From the NCBI GenBank assembly GCA_902783375.1, contig CACZQN010000058.1, forward strand, positions 1 through 54,195: a stretch of 54,195 bases of DNA, written 5' to 3'. Below are positions 8,145 to 15,650 of the stretch, piece by piece; position 1 is the stretch's first letter; each line of letters opens with the position of its first letter. The DNA comes from an uncultured Lachnospiraceae bacterium (GTDB lineage: Bacteria > Bacillota > Clostridia > Lachnospirales > Lachnospiraceae). A program made the translations under genes and the position numbers. The notes below the pieces were generated by a model that saw nothing but the letters and a program-made list of their open reading frames with translations, had not been told where the DNA came from and ran no database searches.

Positions 8145-9260
8145 TTATACCCGGATTACTTCTGCGCCTTCGGGGACCCACCAGAGGTTCTCGATCTGGT
8201 CGCCCTGAAGGTAGATCTTTTTTAGTTTATTGCAGCCCATAAAAGCATCATCCGAGATGTACCGGACATTTGCCGGGATGGTGATCTCGGTCAGGCTGCT
8301 ACAACACTGGAATGCTTTCTCCCAGATCTCTGTGAGCGTCGACGGCAGTGTCACGGATTCGAGGCCGGTGTCGTCGATCAGGGCGCTGTTGTTCAGCTCC
8401 GTGACGCCCTCCGGGATCACCAGCTCGCGCAGCCGCGGGTTGCCGCCCACCGCCGCGTAATCAAGCTGCGTGAAGCCGTGCGGGAGTTTCACCGACGCCA
8501 GCCGGGTGCAGTTGCAGATCGACTCGTATCCCAGATATTCCACCTCCTTCGGCAGTGTGAGCCGCTCCATCCGCTCACAGCAGAAGAAGGCGTAGGACGG
8601 AATTCCCTTCACACTTTCCGGGATGTCGAGCGCTTCGATGTGCGTACAGAAGGCAAATGCCCCGCTGCCGATGTCTGTGATGTTGTCGTGCAGGATGACT
8701 TCATGAAGCCAGACGTTGTGCTCGAAAGCCCCGTCGCCCAGCCTCGTGACGGTTTCCGGAACCACAAATTTCTTCGCCCGCTTCGCGGCCGGATAGAGAA
8801 TCAGTTCTGTCCGGTCCCGGTTATAGAGGATGCCCTGCTCGGAGGCATACACGGGATTTCCCTCCGCGACCTCGACCGAAAAGAGCCTGCTCCCATGTCC
8901 GAACGAAATCGCATACAGGCCGATCCCCGTGAGCGACTGCGGGAGGAACACCCGCCGCACGCTGACATCATTCTGAAATGCAGCGTCTCCGATGGACGTA
9001 ACCCCTTCCGGCAGGCGGATTTCCGTAAGCTCCGGGCAATCCGTAAACGCAGACTTGCCAATCGTCGTGAGCGAAGCCGGAAACTGCACCTTCTCCAGAT
9101 GCTTAAAATATTCAAAACTGCTTTCCGGGATCTCTTTGATTCCCTCATCGATCACGATCTCCCGCACTTCATCCTCAAAATCCCTGGTTTTCCAGTAACC
9201 GAATTCCTCTTCATCAAAGCTGTGAACGAACATCACGCCATTCTGTATCTCGTAAGCCAT
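8145..9260 (-). CDS. BspA-like leucine-rich-repeat protein
   Basis: A 371-residue protein made almost wholly of about ten BspA-type (LRR_5) repeats of about 23 residues, with segments such as LPEGVTSIGDAAF, IPESVKGIPSYAF and LPSTLTEIWEKAF. Such solenoids usually bind proteins or surfaces. There is no signal peptide, membrane segment or sorting motif, so it is either cytosolic or exported by an unusual route. The start at 9260 is supported by GGAGG upstream. An upstream in-frame extension would translate the short tandem repeat at 9279-9382 and is rejected. Function unknown. Confidence 0.82.
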   Translation of the reverse strand: MAYEIQNGVMFVHSFDEEEFGYWKTRDFEDEVREIVIDEGIKEIPESSFEYFKHLEKVQFPASLTTIGKSAFTDCPELTEIRLPEGVTSIGDAAFQNDVSVRRVFLPQSLTGIGLYAISFGHGSRLFSVEVAEGNPVYASEQGILYNRDRTELILYPAAKRAKKFVVPETVTRLGDGAFEHNVWLHEVILHDNITDIGSGAFAFCTHIEALDIPESVKGIPSYAFFCCERMERLTLPKEVEYLGYESICNCTRLASVKLPHGFTQLDYAAVGGNPRLRELVIPEGVTELNNSALIDDTGLESVTLPSTLTEIWEKAFQCCSSLTEITIPANVRYISDDAFMGCNKLKKIYLQGDQIENLWWVPEGAEVIRV

Positions 9261-9278
9261 TCTGTACCTCCACGTCAG

Positions 9279-9382
9279 CTGCAGCATTTCACCTACAGCA
9301 TTCCGCCTGCAGCATTCCACCTGCAGCTTTCCCATGCAGCATTCCACCTGCAGCATTCCATATGCAACATTTCCCATGCTGC
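9279..9382. repeat. About 14-bp minisatellite in the leader of the LRR gene
   Basis: Seven or so degenerate copies of CTGCAGCATTCCAC, with variants such as CTACAGCATTCCGC and TGCAACATTTCCCA. The array lies between the candidate minus-strand promoter at about 9403 and the start codon at 9260, so it would be transcribed as 5' untranslated leader. Confidence 0.7.
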
Positions 9383-9402
9383 TTCTTTCTGACCATGCCT
9401 TT

Positions 9403-9411
9403 ATCATACCA
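9403..9411 (-). promoter_or_regulatory. Extended -10 promoter candidate for the LRR gene
   Basis: The minus strand reads TGGTATGAT, an extended -10 element. No good -35 is present at 17 bases. The assignment depends mainly on position. Confidence 0.35.
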
Positions 9412-9482
9412 TAGTCCGCTGTAAATTGTTAGTTCCTGACAGTCCGGTGCAATGGACATTCTCCGCTGCATTTCACGGTAAA

Positions 9483-9698
9483 ATGAGGAAGATCATGCCG
9501 ATGCCGAAAGCCGGAAGTAACGTAACACCCATCAATTTTGATTCCCCCCTTCAGGACATTACAAGTCCGAACGAAGTCAGACAGATAAAGAAATTTGACG
9601 AGTTCCTGGCACAGTTCCAGAAAGGCATCACCGATCGGATCCGTCAAAACAGCGTCCCTTGCTGCACTTCTTTTTGTGGGCAAAGGACGCTGTTTTAA
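9483..9698 (+). CDS. Possible small ORF or gene fragment
   Basis: A 71-codon frame starting MRKIMPMPKAG and continuing with soluble-protein-like sequence (INFDSPLQDITSP, then IKKFDEFLAQFQKG). The last third runs into the hairpin at 9647-9696 and loses protein character. No ribosome binding site is visible. It may be the remnant of a gene, or a short peptide gene whose true end was altered. I do not recognise it. Confidence 0.25.
   Translation: MRKIMPMPKAGSNVTPINFDSPLQDITSPNEVRQIKKFDEFLAQFQKGITDRIRQNSVPCCTSFCGQRTLF
9647..9696. terminator. Intrinsic terminator hairpin
   Basis: AAACAGCGTCC pairs with GGACGCTGTTT, with further CTTGC/GCAA pairing inside and T-runs on either side. It can act in both directions and probably ends the GH39 transcript coming from the right. 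Confidence 0.6.
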
Positions 9699-9788
9699 TG
9701 ATCTTTTTTTATGCTGTTATCTTTTCCATTGTAACGCCATCAGCCGGCCGCACCGGCTTTCGGCTGACTGGTATATTTCCAGGAACGA

Positions 9789-11393
9789 TTACTTGATGAC
9801 TTTTACAAGCCAGACGTCGTTGACGCCGAGTTCTGCTTTGATGGTCAGGACGCCGTTCTCATAGGTGAATGGCAATTCTGTCTCCGGGACGGTGCTTGCA
9901 TCGGCCACGGCCTTGATCTCGGCTGCGTTCATCTCATACGGTCTGCCCATGGATTCCCAGACATCGAGCGGGTTGCCATTCTCAGCATCGATCTTCTGGA
10001 CGGTGACGGCCTTCGGTGCAGCCGCAAGCTCCAGGGTGATCTCTGCTGTCTCCTTCGGGAGATCAAAGAGGTTCTTCATCTTCTGGCGGAACAGCAGGAG
10101 CTCTGTGCCCTCTTCGCTGCGGAATGCAGCGGTGCCGATCTCGCCCTTCGTCGCATCCTCGCCCAGCTCGATCCGCTCGTCCCCGACATCATGCAGGAAA
10201 CGGAGCGCGTAGTAGGTCGGCTTCGGGATGCCGTCGAGCGTCATCAGGCCAAATCCGCCGTGGAACTGTTCCTGGAACAGGTGGAATTCCTCGAAAAGAT
10301 CGCTGAAGCACCAGACGGAGGAACCGGTCAGGGTCTCTTCGGTCTCAAGCGCTGCCTTGATCAGGTAGCTGGCTGCCTTTCTGGTATCGTTCGTGTAGGC
10401 GCTGAAGGTCGCATTCTCGTTCCACTCGGTATAGTAGAGCGGAAGTCCGCCGGCCTGCTCCTTCACGATCTTCGCATTTCTTGCAAATCCATCGTTCGGC
10501 ACGTCTTCGATCTCGGATTTGTCGACCATGACTGCACGCTGGCCATCGAGGACATGATCCCCCTTCGCCGCAGCAAGACCCTTCGCGATATTTGCCAGGA
10601 AGCCTTCAAATCCGCCGCTGAATGCGTTCTCGGCATCTTCTTTCTCCTCCGGGCCGCCCTGGTCAGTCACGCCGCCGAGCGGATCACCGGCATACTGGTG
10701 CGTCGAAACGAAATCCACCGGAACATCATTCTTCCGGCAATACTCGGTAAAGGAAGCCACCCATTTGCTGCCGCTGGTCGCCGGACCGCCGACCCTGATC
10801 GCCGGATCGACTGCCTTGATCGCCCGCGCGGTATGCGCATACAGTTCAAAATAATCATCGCGGGTTCCTGCAAAGAACATTCCCTGCAGATCCGGCTCAT
10901 TCCAGACCTCGAAGAACCAGGTGCGGACCTCTTCCTCCCCGTAGCGGTGCTGCAGATAGCGGATGAACGCCTGGATGTACGCCTCCCACGCCGCATAATC
11001 CGCCGGCGGCGTGATATTTCCATGGTAGAAGAACTTCAGCTGCTCGGTCCCGCTCGCCAGACTCTCCGGCATAAAGCCAAGCTCCACGAACGGCTTCATG
11101 CCCGCCGCAAGCACATTATCATAAGCAATACCGCAGTTGTGGAAATTAATTTCACTGAACTTCTCCGCACCCGGGATCGGCATCAGATCCTTGAACGTCG
11201 TCATGGTGTGCATGTCATCATTGAAAATACCATGAAAACGGACTCTCTCGATCCCCAGTGTGTCATGAATAAACTTCAGCTGCTTCGTATAATCCGTGCG
11301 CAGCGCCAGCAGCGCATGGCCGCTCCCGACCGAAAACTGCCAGTGTCTGTTCAGTTTGTGCGTCTTCGCATCTGCAGAAATGTGTAATTTCAT
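9789..11393 (-). CDS. GH39-family glycosidase (beta-xylosidase-like)
   Basis: A 534-residue cytosolic glycoside hydrolase of family 39. The N-terminal region has the GH39 hallmarks GSGHALLALR and GIERVRFHG. The TIM-barrel catalytic residues are visible: acid/base Glu about 166 in VWNEPDLQG, and nucleophile Glu about 323 in YYTEWNEN. A C-terminal beta-sandwich of about 110 residues follows. GH39 enzymes of Bacillota usually release xylose from xylo-oligosaccharides, and the absence of a signal peptide fits intracellular use of imported oligomers. The start at 11393 has AGGAGG 9 bases upstream and a consensus promoter at 11443-11471. The gene stands alone, without a transporter beside it, so the exact substrate is uncertain. 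Confidence 0.88.
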   Translation of the reverse strand: MKLHISADAKTHKLNRHWQFSVGSGHALLALRTDYTKQLKFIHDTLGIERVRFHGIFNDDMHTMTTFKDLMPIPGAEKFSEINFHNCGIAYDNVLAAGMKPFVELGFMPESLASGTEQLKFFYHGNITPPADYAAWEAYIQAFIRYLQHRYGEEEVRTWFFEVWNEPDLQGMFFAGTRDDYFELYAHTARAIKAVDPAIRVGGPATSGSKWVASFTEYCRKNDVPVDFVSTHQYAGDPLGGVTDQGGPEEKEDAENAFSGGFEGFLANIAKGLAAAKGDHVLDGQRAVMVDKSEIEDVPNDGFARNAKIVKEQAGGLPLYYTEWNENATFSAYTNDTRKAASYLIKAALETEETLTGSSVWCFSDLFEEFHLFQEQFHGGFGLMTLDGIPKPTYYALRFLHDVGDERIELGEDATKGEIGTAAFRSEEGTELLLFRQKMKNLFDLPKETAEITLELAAAPKAVTVQKIDAENGNPLDVWESMGRPYEMNAAEIKAVADASTVPETELPFTYENGVLTIKAELGVNDVWLVKVIK

Positions 11394-11442
11394 GTGTGTA
11401 ACCCTCCTGAATCGTTTTGCTGTGAAAAATCCCTGTCCATTC

Positions 11443-11471
11443 ATTCTACCCGAAACTTCACAAATAGGCAA
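11443..11471 (-). promoter_or_regulatory. SigA-type promoter of the GH39 gene
   Basis: On the minus strand, TTGCCT (11471-11466), a 17-base spacer, then TAGAAT (11448-11443). The start codon lies about 50 bases downstream. Confidence 0.7.
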
Positions 11472-11526
11472 GGGGAACTACTCTTCCCGGCAATTCTTAA
11501 GAATATCTAAAATCGTTGTCTGAATA

Positions 11527-11555
11527 TTGACAATTATTTCACACAGTTGTATGAT
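11527..11555 (+). promoter_or_regulatory. Consensus SigA promoter of the riboswitch transcript
   Basis: A perfect -35 TTGACA (11527-11532), 17 bases, and -10 TATGAT (11550-11555). Transcription should begin near 11562, exactly at the 5' edge of the riboswitch fold. Confidence 0.85.
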
Positions 11556-11562
11556 AGCTTCA

Positions 11563-11665
11563 TCAGGAAAAGGGAGTAGCAGAACACCATATCGGTGGGC
11601 TTGAAACCGTCACCCGGAAGCGTGAATCTTCCCGTATCAAGTGAGACTGCAAGACTTTTACCTGG
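11563..11665 (+). promoter_or_regulatory. yybP-ykoY (manganese) riboswitch aptamer
   Basis: The element has the conserved features of the yybP-ykoY family. The 5' part of the closing helix P1 is AGGAAAAG (11565-11572) and runs into the loop motif GGGAGTAGC. A middle segment contains ACCGTCA, and GCAAGACTTTT leads into the P1 3' strand CTTTTACCT (11655-11663). P1 pairs as AGG/CCT and AAAAG/CTTTT. Known members sense Mn2+ and mostly activate Mn2+ export or handling genes by preventing termination. Here the P1 3' strand overlaps the left arm of the terminator at 11651-11698, so ligand-stabilised P1 should act as the antiterminator. The downstream gene is a small membrane protein, not a familiar exporter. 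The motif match is by eye. A covariance search with the Rfam yybP-ykoY model would decide. Confidence 0.85.
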
Positions 11666-11698
11666 AACGTCAAGATGTTCCCGGTAGGAGTCTTTTTT
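11651..11698 (+). terminator. Riboswitch expression-platform terminator
   Basis: AAGACT (11651-11656), TACC and GGAAC pair with GTTCC, GGTA and AGTCTT (11689-11694), followed by TTTT. The left arm shares bases with the P1 3' strand of the aptamer, so the two folds exclude each other. Confidence 0.8.
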
Positions 11699-11781
11699 CA
11701 TACCGTGATTCAGATAAAGGGCATGAATCGTAACCATACCGGGATTCCACATAGCACGAAATCGTGCGGAAAGGATTCGAT

Positions 11782-12057
11782 ATGTTAAGACTTTTTGGAC
11801 TGCTGGTTGCTCTTGTTTCCCTGAAAACCCTGAAGGTAATCCTGGATGTCTTAGGCATCGCAGGAAAAGTCCTCCTCCCGGTCCTCCTGATCTGCCTCGG
11901 CGGAAGCCTCTTCATCGGGCTTTTCTTCGGACTCTTCGGAATGGCATTCGGCGTGATCGGCCTGCTGATCCGGATCTTCTTCAAAGTACTACCGCTGCTC
12001 GCAATCGTGATGATCATCCGGATGCTCTGCGGCAAAACAGAAAATCCGAACGCATAA
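11782..12057 (+). CDS. 91-residue membrane protein under Mn2+ riboswitch control
   Basis: A small, very hydrophobic protein starting MLRLFGLLVALVSLKT, with about three membrane segments (about 1-20, 28-65 and 68-83). A glycine-rich centre reads CLGGSLFIGLFFGLFG, and a short polar tail ends GKTENPNA. The start at 11782 is chosen because GGAAAGGA lies 7 bases upstream. A small GCACG/CGTGC hairpin sits just before that site. I do not recognise the family. It is not MntP, a TerC protein or a P-type ATPase, which usually follow this riboswitch. A role in manganese homeostasis is inferred from the leader alone. Confidence 0.8.
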   Translation: MLRLFGLLVALVSLKTLKVILDVLGIAGKVLLPVLLICLGGSLFIGLFFGLFGMAFGVIGLLIRIFFKVLPLLAIVMIIRMLCGKTENPNA

Positions 12058-12131
12058 AGCATACGTTTCGCTCGCTCCATCTTTCTTCCAGAACTCCGAG
12101 AGGCCGCGCCACGGATCACAAGACAAAAACA

Positions 12132-12200
12132 CCCCGCCAAAAACTCTGCGTAGGCAGCATGTAGCACACAACGCCCAAGCAGAGTTATTGGCGGGGTTTT
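12132..12200. terminator. Bidirectional terminator with a conserved loop
   Basis: CCCCGCCA pairs with TGGCGGGG, and inside it ACTCTGC pairs with GCAGAGT, followed by TTTT. It lies between the convergent small membrane protein gene and the PPC gene. The loop (GTAGGC, then CATGTAGC, then CGCCCAA) matches the minus-strand loop of the hairpin at 7599-7675, although the outer stems differ completely. Confidence 0.75.
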
Positions 12201-12229
12201 CCATTCTTTTGTAATTATATCGCGGCCCC

Positions 12230-12649
12230 TCAGAATTCGAACAAGTTGATCCCGACCTTCTCGCTGAACTTTCTTCCGACTTCCCCGTGTACGATCCGCA
12301 CGAAGATCTCCGCGGTCGCGCTGATGACAGCGCGGTTCAGGTGACCTCCGACGACGTGCCCCTGCCGGTCGCCTGCGCTCATGTGCAGGTGCAGGTAAGG
12401 CTTGCCGTCCATCCGGGTCAGGGAGCCGACGAGCGAAGTCACCTCATAGGCACCGGCAAAATCATTTCCATAGAACCGCTTCTCAACCACATCAAAGACA
12501 CCGGTCGTGAATTCATTCACGGCGCCAAGGCCGGAAACCTCGGCAAGCTGGATATCCTCCTTCTCTGCGATCTGAAGCAGCGAAGCGCAGATTTCCTCGC
12601 CCGGGTCCAGACGCACGATGATATCATCCCCAAATCTTCTGTAATCCAT
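12230..12649 (-). CDS. PPC-domain (DUF296) protein
   Basis: A 139-residue protein that is essentially one PPC (plant and prokaryote conserved) domain. Characteristic features are [17 protein letters not shown] near the N-terminus, [12 protein letters not shown], and the metal-type histidine cluster [12 protein letters not shown] followed by GHVVGGHL. The domain forms trimers and is found alone in bacteria and fused to AT-hooks in plants. Its bacterial function is not settled. It is the last gene of the minus-strand operon after pgeF, 86 bases downstream with a hairpin in the gap. The start has GGAAGAG upstream. Confidence 0.85.
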   Translation of the reverse strand: MDYRRFGDDIIVRLDPGEEICASLLQIAEKEDIQLAEVSGLGAVNEFTTGVFDVVEKRFYGNDFAGAYEVTSLVGSLTRMDGKPYLHLHMSAGDRQGHVVGGHLNRAVISATAEIFVRIVHGEVGRKFSEKVGINLFEF

Positions 12650-12675
12650 TCTCTTCCTCCATGTCGCGCGCAGCG

Positions 12676-12717
12676 CCGACCCACAACAAAAATCGCGCAG
12701 GCGATTATTGTTGTCGG
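12676..12717 (-). other. Intercistronic hairpin between pgeF-like and PPC genes
   Basis: ACAACAA and ATCGC pair with GCGAT and TTGTTGT around a short loop, extended by CCGAC/CGG. There is no T-run on the minus strand, so RNA processing or partial attenuation is more likely than full termination. Confidence 0.5.
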
Positions 12718-12735
12718 ATCATGGCTACTCTCTTC

Positions 12736-13530
12736 CTATTTCAGCATAATCCCCGTCAGCATGCTTTTCATCACGGGCTGGTCTCTCCGCCAGGAGCAGA
12801 GCTCCGGGTCTTCCTTCGTGCACCTTCCGGTGTCGAAGATGTGCTCCGGCAGGATGCCGCAGCCGGTCAGGGCGATGGCAATCGCCTTCCGCAGGTCCAG
12901 CTGGTATTTCTCACCGTTCTCCCCGTGTGGATTCGTGAAGAAAGAATCAATCTCCGCTGGTGTGAATTTCTCGGAGAATTCTGCCCTCAGTTCCGCGCCG
13001 ACTTCATAGCAGTCCGCGCAGATGCATGGACCGAAGGCGGCAAGAAGATCGGCCGGATCACTGCCGAAGTGCATTTCCATCTGCCGGACGGCGTTCACGG
13101 CGATCTGCTTTGCCGTACCGCGCCAGCCGCTGTGGACCATCCCGGCGACCTTCTTCACCGGGTCGAGCAGATAGACCGGCACGCAGTCCGCCTCGAGGGT
13201 GCAGAGAAGGATTCCCGGCTCGTCCGTCACCATGCCGTCGAAACCGCCGATCGTCAGCGGGCGGACCACCATCTCGCCCGCATCCTCCCGGGTGATGACG
13301 CGGATGCCGTCGGTGTGCGTCTGGTTCAGCATCACCATGTCTTCGGGGCGGATGCCGAGGGTCGCGGCGAGCGCCTGACAATTCTCAAAGGCACCGTCCT
13401 TCCCGTATTTCCAGGCGCAGTTCCGGATCGTGGTATACACGGTCACGGCCACGCCAGTCTTATCCAGTTCCGGAATGGATGCATACCGCACGGGTTGAAA
13501 TCCATGCTCCACAGACTCTCTTTCGATCAC
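12736..13530 (-). CDS. pgeF: Laccase-domain purine nucleoside phosphorylase-like protein (PgeF/YfiH family)
   Basis: A 264-residue member of the DUF152/YfiH family. Conserved features are the metal-ligand motifs NQTHTDGI, LEADCVPV and VHSGWRGT, and the C-terminal FGPCICADCYEVG. Family members act on purine nucleosides and, in E. coli, remove wrongly incorporated L-Ser from muropeptide precursors. The human homologue is LACC1/FAMIN. Translation begins at GTG 13530, which overlaps the stop of the STAND ATPase gene (GTGA), so the two should be translationally coupled. The coupling is unusual for what is normally a housekeeping gene. Confidence 0.88.
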   Translation of the reverse strand: MIERESVEHGFQPVRYASIPELDKTGVAVTVYTTIRNCAWKYGKDGAFENCQALAATLGIRPEDMVMLNQTHTDGIRVITREDAGEMVVRPLTIGGFDGMVTDEPGILLCTLEADCVPVYLLDPVKKVAGMVHSGWRGTAKQIAVNAVRQMEMHFGSDPADLLAAFGPCICADCYEVGAELRAEFSEKFTPAEIDSFFTNPHGENGEKYQLDLRKAIAIALTGCGILPEHIFDTGRCTKEDPELCSWRRDQPVMKSMLTGIMLK

Positions 13531-15650
13531 AGTTCCCTCATCTTTCTTTCCACTCTCTCAAGCCACGCCTTCTCAAATGGGAAATGGCTGCGGATGCCGG
13601 CTGCTGCCTTGCTGTAACAGTCGCGGATATACGCACTGTGGCGCATGTCGGATCCGGTTCCATCCTGTCCGCCCTGTCTGTCCCACAGGCCGAACACATC
13701 TCCCAGCTGCTCCATCGTCAGGAAGATGTCTTTATGGTCATCTCCACGGTAGATCCGCAGGTCTTTCAGGTTCTCTTCAAGCAGACGGATCGCTTCCTCG
13801 AAGTTCCCCGCTGCCCGGCTGAAGCGGATCTCGGTCCTGCGCATGTCGATCAGCCGCGGCACTTCCACGCCGCGCCGGGCAAAATAGGCTTCCATCTCTT
13901 CGTGCATCTGCCGGCGGTACCGCTCTGCCTTCTCCATCTGCCCGGTCTGCAGGCAATAGGTCGCCAGCCTCCTGGTGTGATAAGCTTCCGTCAGCAGCAG
14001 CTGATCCGTCTTCTCGTCCTCGGGTACACGGCGATAGATGGCAGAAGCCTCATCGAGCAGCTCCTTCACGACATCCATCTCCCCGCGGTTTCTGGGGCCG
14101 CGCATGCATTTCCCGCAGGCTTCCATATACTGCCACCAGTAGTCCACATTCTCCCGGCGGCACTGGCGCAGGTTCTCAAGACCTCTGCGGTACCACTTTT
14201 CCGCCTCGTCAGCGCGGAGCGAATTGTGATAGACTGCCGCAACGCGGACAGCCATCCAGCCGACTGCCTGGGAAGGTTCGCCGGATGCTTCGACAAGGTT
14301 GGCAAATAAGCGGAGATAGCCGCGTTCGGATTTCCCGTATTCCTCCATCACCCACAGGAAGGTCAGCATCTTGTCGAGCGGTCCGGCCATCCAGGCCGGA
14401 TAGTCCGGAAATGCCTTCAGGATGCTGAGCACCACCGGCAGGCGGAGCAGCATCTCAAAGCGGGGCTCGTTCCAGGCATTTGCAACATCCTCCGCAACCC
14501 CTTCGAGGAACATTCTACAGTTTTTCATATCCGGCCGCAAGGTCTGCCGGACATTTTCTGCAATCAGCGGATGGAGCGATACACGCTCTCTTCCGTCCTG
14601 CCCGATGCTGACCTGCAGCAGGGAGCGCATCTGCAATTTCTCTGTCGTGAACGCATCCACATGGCAGACTTTTTCGGCCCATTCCCTTGGCACCCCTTCC
14701 ATCGGGAGCAGCGAAAGCGCCCGGAGCATCCGCTTCTCCGGCAGCAGCAGCTGATTCTCATAGATCGAGATCAGCGCACCGGTCGCCGGTTCACTCCACT
14801 GTCCCTCCGCACTGAGCCACATCTTCAGGCCCAGGGTATGGCCCTGCAGTTCAAGGCACCAGCGACGATATTCTTCCCGGTCCTCCGGGGAAATGTCCGG
14901 CCGGATCAGTCCTGCCAGTTCCTGCAGGTCGTCCATCGGCATCGCCGAAAGCGACAGTTCTGCCGGCTGCAGTTCCTCCGAGATGGACCGGAAAGCCCTG
15001 GCGGTCAGTCTGCTAGTCATCAGGATATCTGCCGGGATCGACAGGATTTCTTCCAGTTCGCCCGGCCGGATCTCCCGCACATCATCCAGAAGGATCAGGA
15101 CGGATTTCTTCGCGGTGACTTTTCGGATGGCCTCCAGTTTCCGGGCCCCGTAATTCTTTCTCGAACGGTATTTCCGAAGAGAAAACTGCATCCCGGAGAT
15201 GGAAAGCAGCGTATCATCCGTCACCGCTTTCCGCACACCGCCGCCGACCGGCAGGTACAGAACCAGATCATACCGGCCATCCGGGTTGTAGGTCTTCCAC
15301 TGCCGGTAGCCGAACGCCGTCATCAGCGTGCTCTTTCCGATGCCGCCCATACCGGAGATCAGGACGATCCGGCTGCCATCCTGAAACATCTGCAGCAGAT
15401 GGTCCATCTCTTCCTTCCGCCCGACGAAGGCCTCCTGCTCCGGGAAGACCGGTGTAAAGAGCTCCCTGCCCTCCATGAACGCGCACGCTTCCCGGAGATT
15501 CGCGATCTGCTCTTCCGCCTGCTTCTTTTCCGCCTCGTCATGATAGCCTGCCGGGGTGTCCGCATAGATTGTCCGCAGCTCATCCATCCGCAGCGCATAG
15601 GACAGCTGCATCTTGTGAAGGTGTTCTCTCTCAAATCCTGTCTCGCACAT
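13527..15650 (-). CDS. NLR-like STAND ATPase with TPR-type C-terminus
   Basis: A 707-residue signal-transduction ATPase. The N-terminal 80 residues are helical. An NB-ARC-like NTPase follows, with Walker A GMGGIGKST (Lys about 106), Walker B VLILLDDV (about 184-191), a sensor ILMTSR, and a GLPL-like GHTLGLKMW. A winged-helix region follows. The C-terminal half (about 400-700) has TPR-like helical pairs (for example EAEKWYRRGLENL and FEEAIRLLEENL). Such proteins oligomerise on sensing a ligand, and bacterial versions include antiphage sensors. No effector domain is fused. The start at 15650 has GGGAGG upstream and overlaps the previous stop by 20 bases. Sensor function is inferred. Phage defence is one possibility, transcriptional control another. 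Confidence 0.87.
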   Translation of the reverse strand: MCETGFEREHLHKMQLSYALRMDELRTIYADTPAGYHDEAEKKQAEEQIANLREACAFMEGRELFTPVFPEQEAFVGRKEEMDHLLQMFQDGSRIVLISGMGGIGKSTLMTAFGYRQWKTYNPDGRYDLVLYLPVGGGVRKAVTDDTLLSISGMQFSLRKYRSRKNYGARKLEAIRKVTAKKSVLILLDDVREIRPGELEEILSIPADILMTSRLTARAFRSISEELQPAELSLSAMPMDDLQELAGLIRPDISPEDREEYRRWCLELQGHTLGLKMWLSAEGQWSEPATGALISIYENQLLLPEKRMLRALSLLPMEGVPREWAEKVCHVDAFTTEKLQMRSLLQVSIGQDGRERVSLHPLIAENVRQTLRPDMKNCRMFLEGVAEDVANAWNEPRFEMLLRLPVVLSILKAFPDYPAWMAGPLDKMLTFLWVMEEYGKSERGYLRLFANLVEASGEPSQAVGWMAVRVAAVYHNSLRADEAEKWYRRGLENLRQCRRENVDYWWQYMEACGKCMRGPRNRGEMDVVKELLDEASAIYRRVPEDEKTDQLLLTEAYHTRRLATYCLQTGQMEKAERYRRQMHEEMEAYFARRGVEVPRLIDMRRTEIRFSRAAGNFEEAIRLLEENLKDLRIYRGDDHKDIFLTMEQLGDVFGLWDRQGGQDGTGSDMRHSAYIRDCYSKAAAGIRSHFPFEKAWLERVERKMREL

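Noticed and set aside
11534-11752. Minus-strand 72-codon ORF over the riboswitch
   Set aside because: It is antisense to a well-structured riboswitch with its own promoter and terminator, and has no ribosome binding site.
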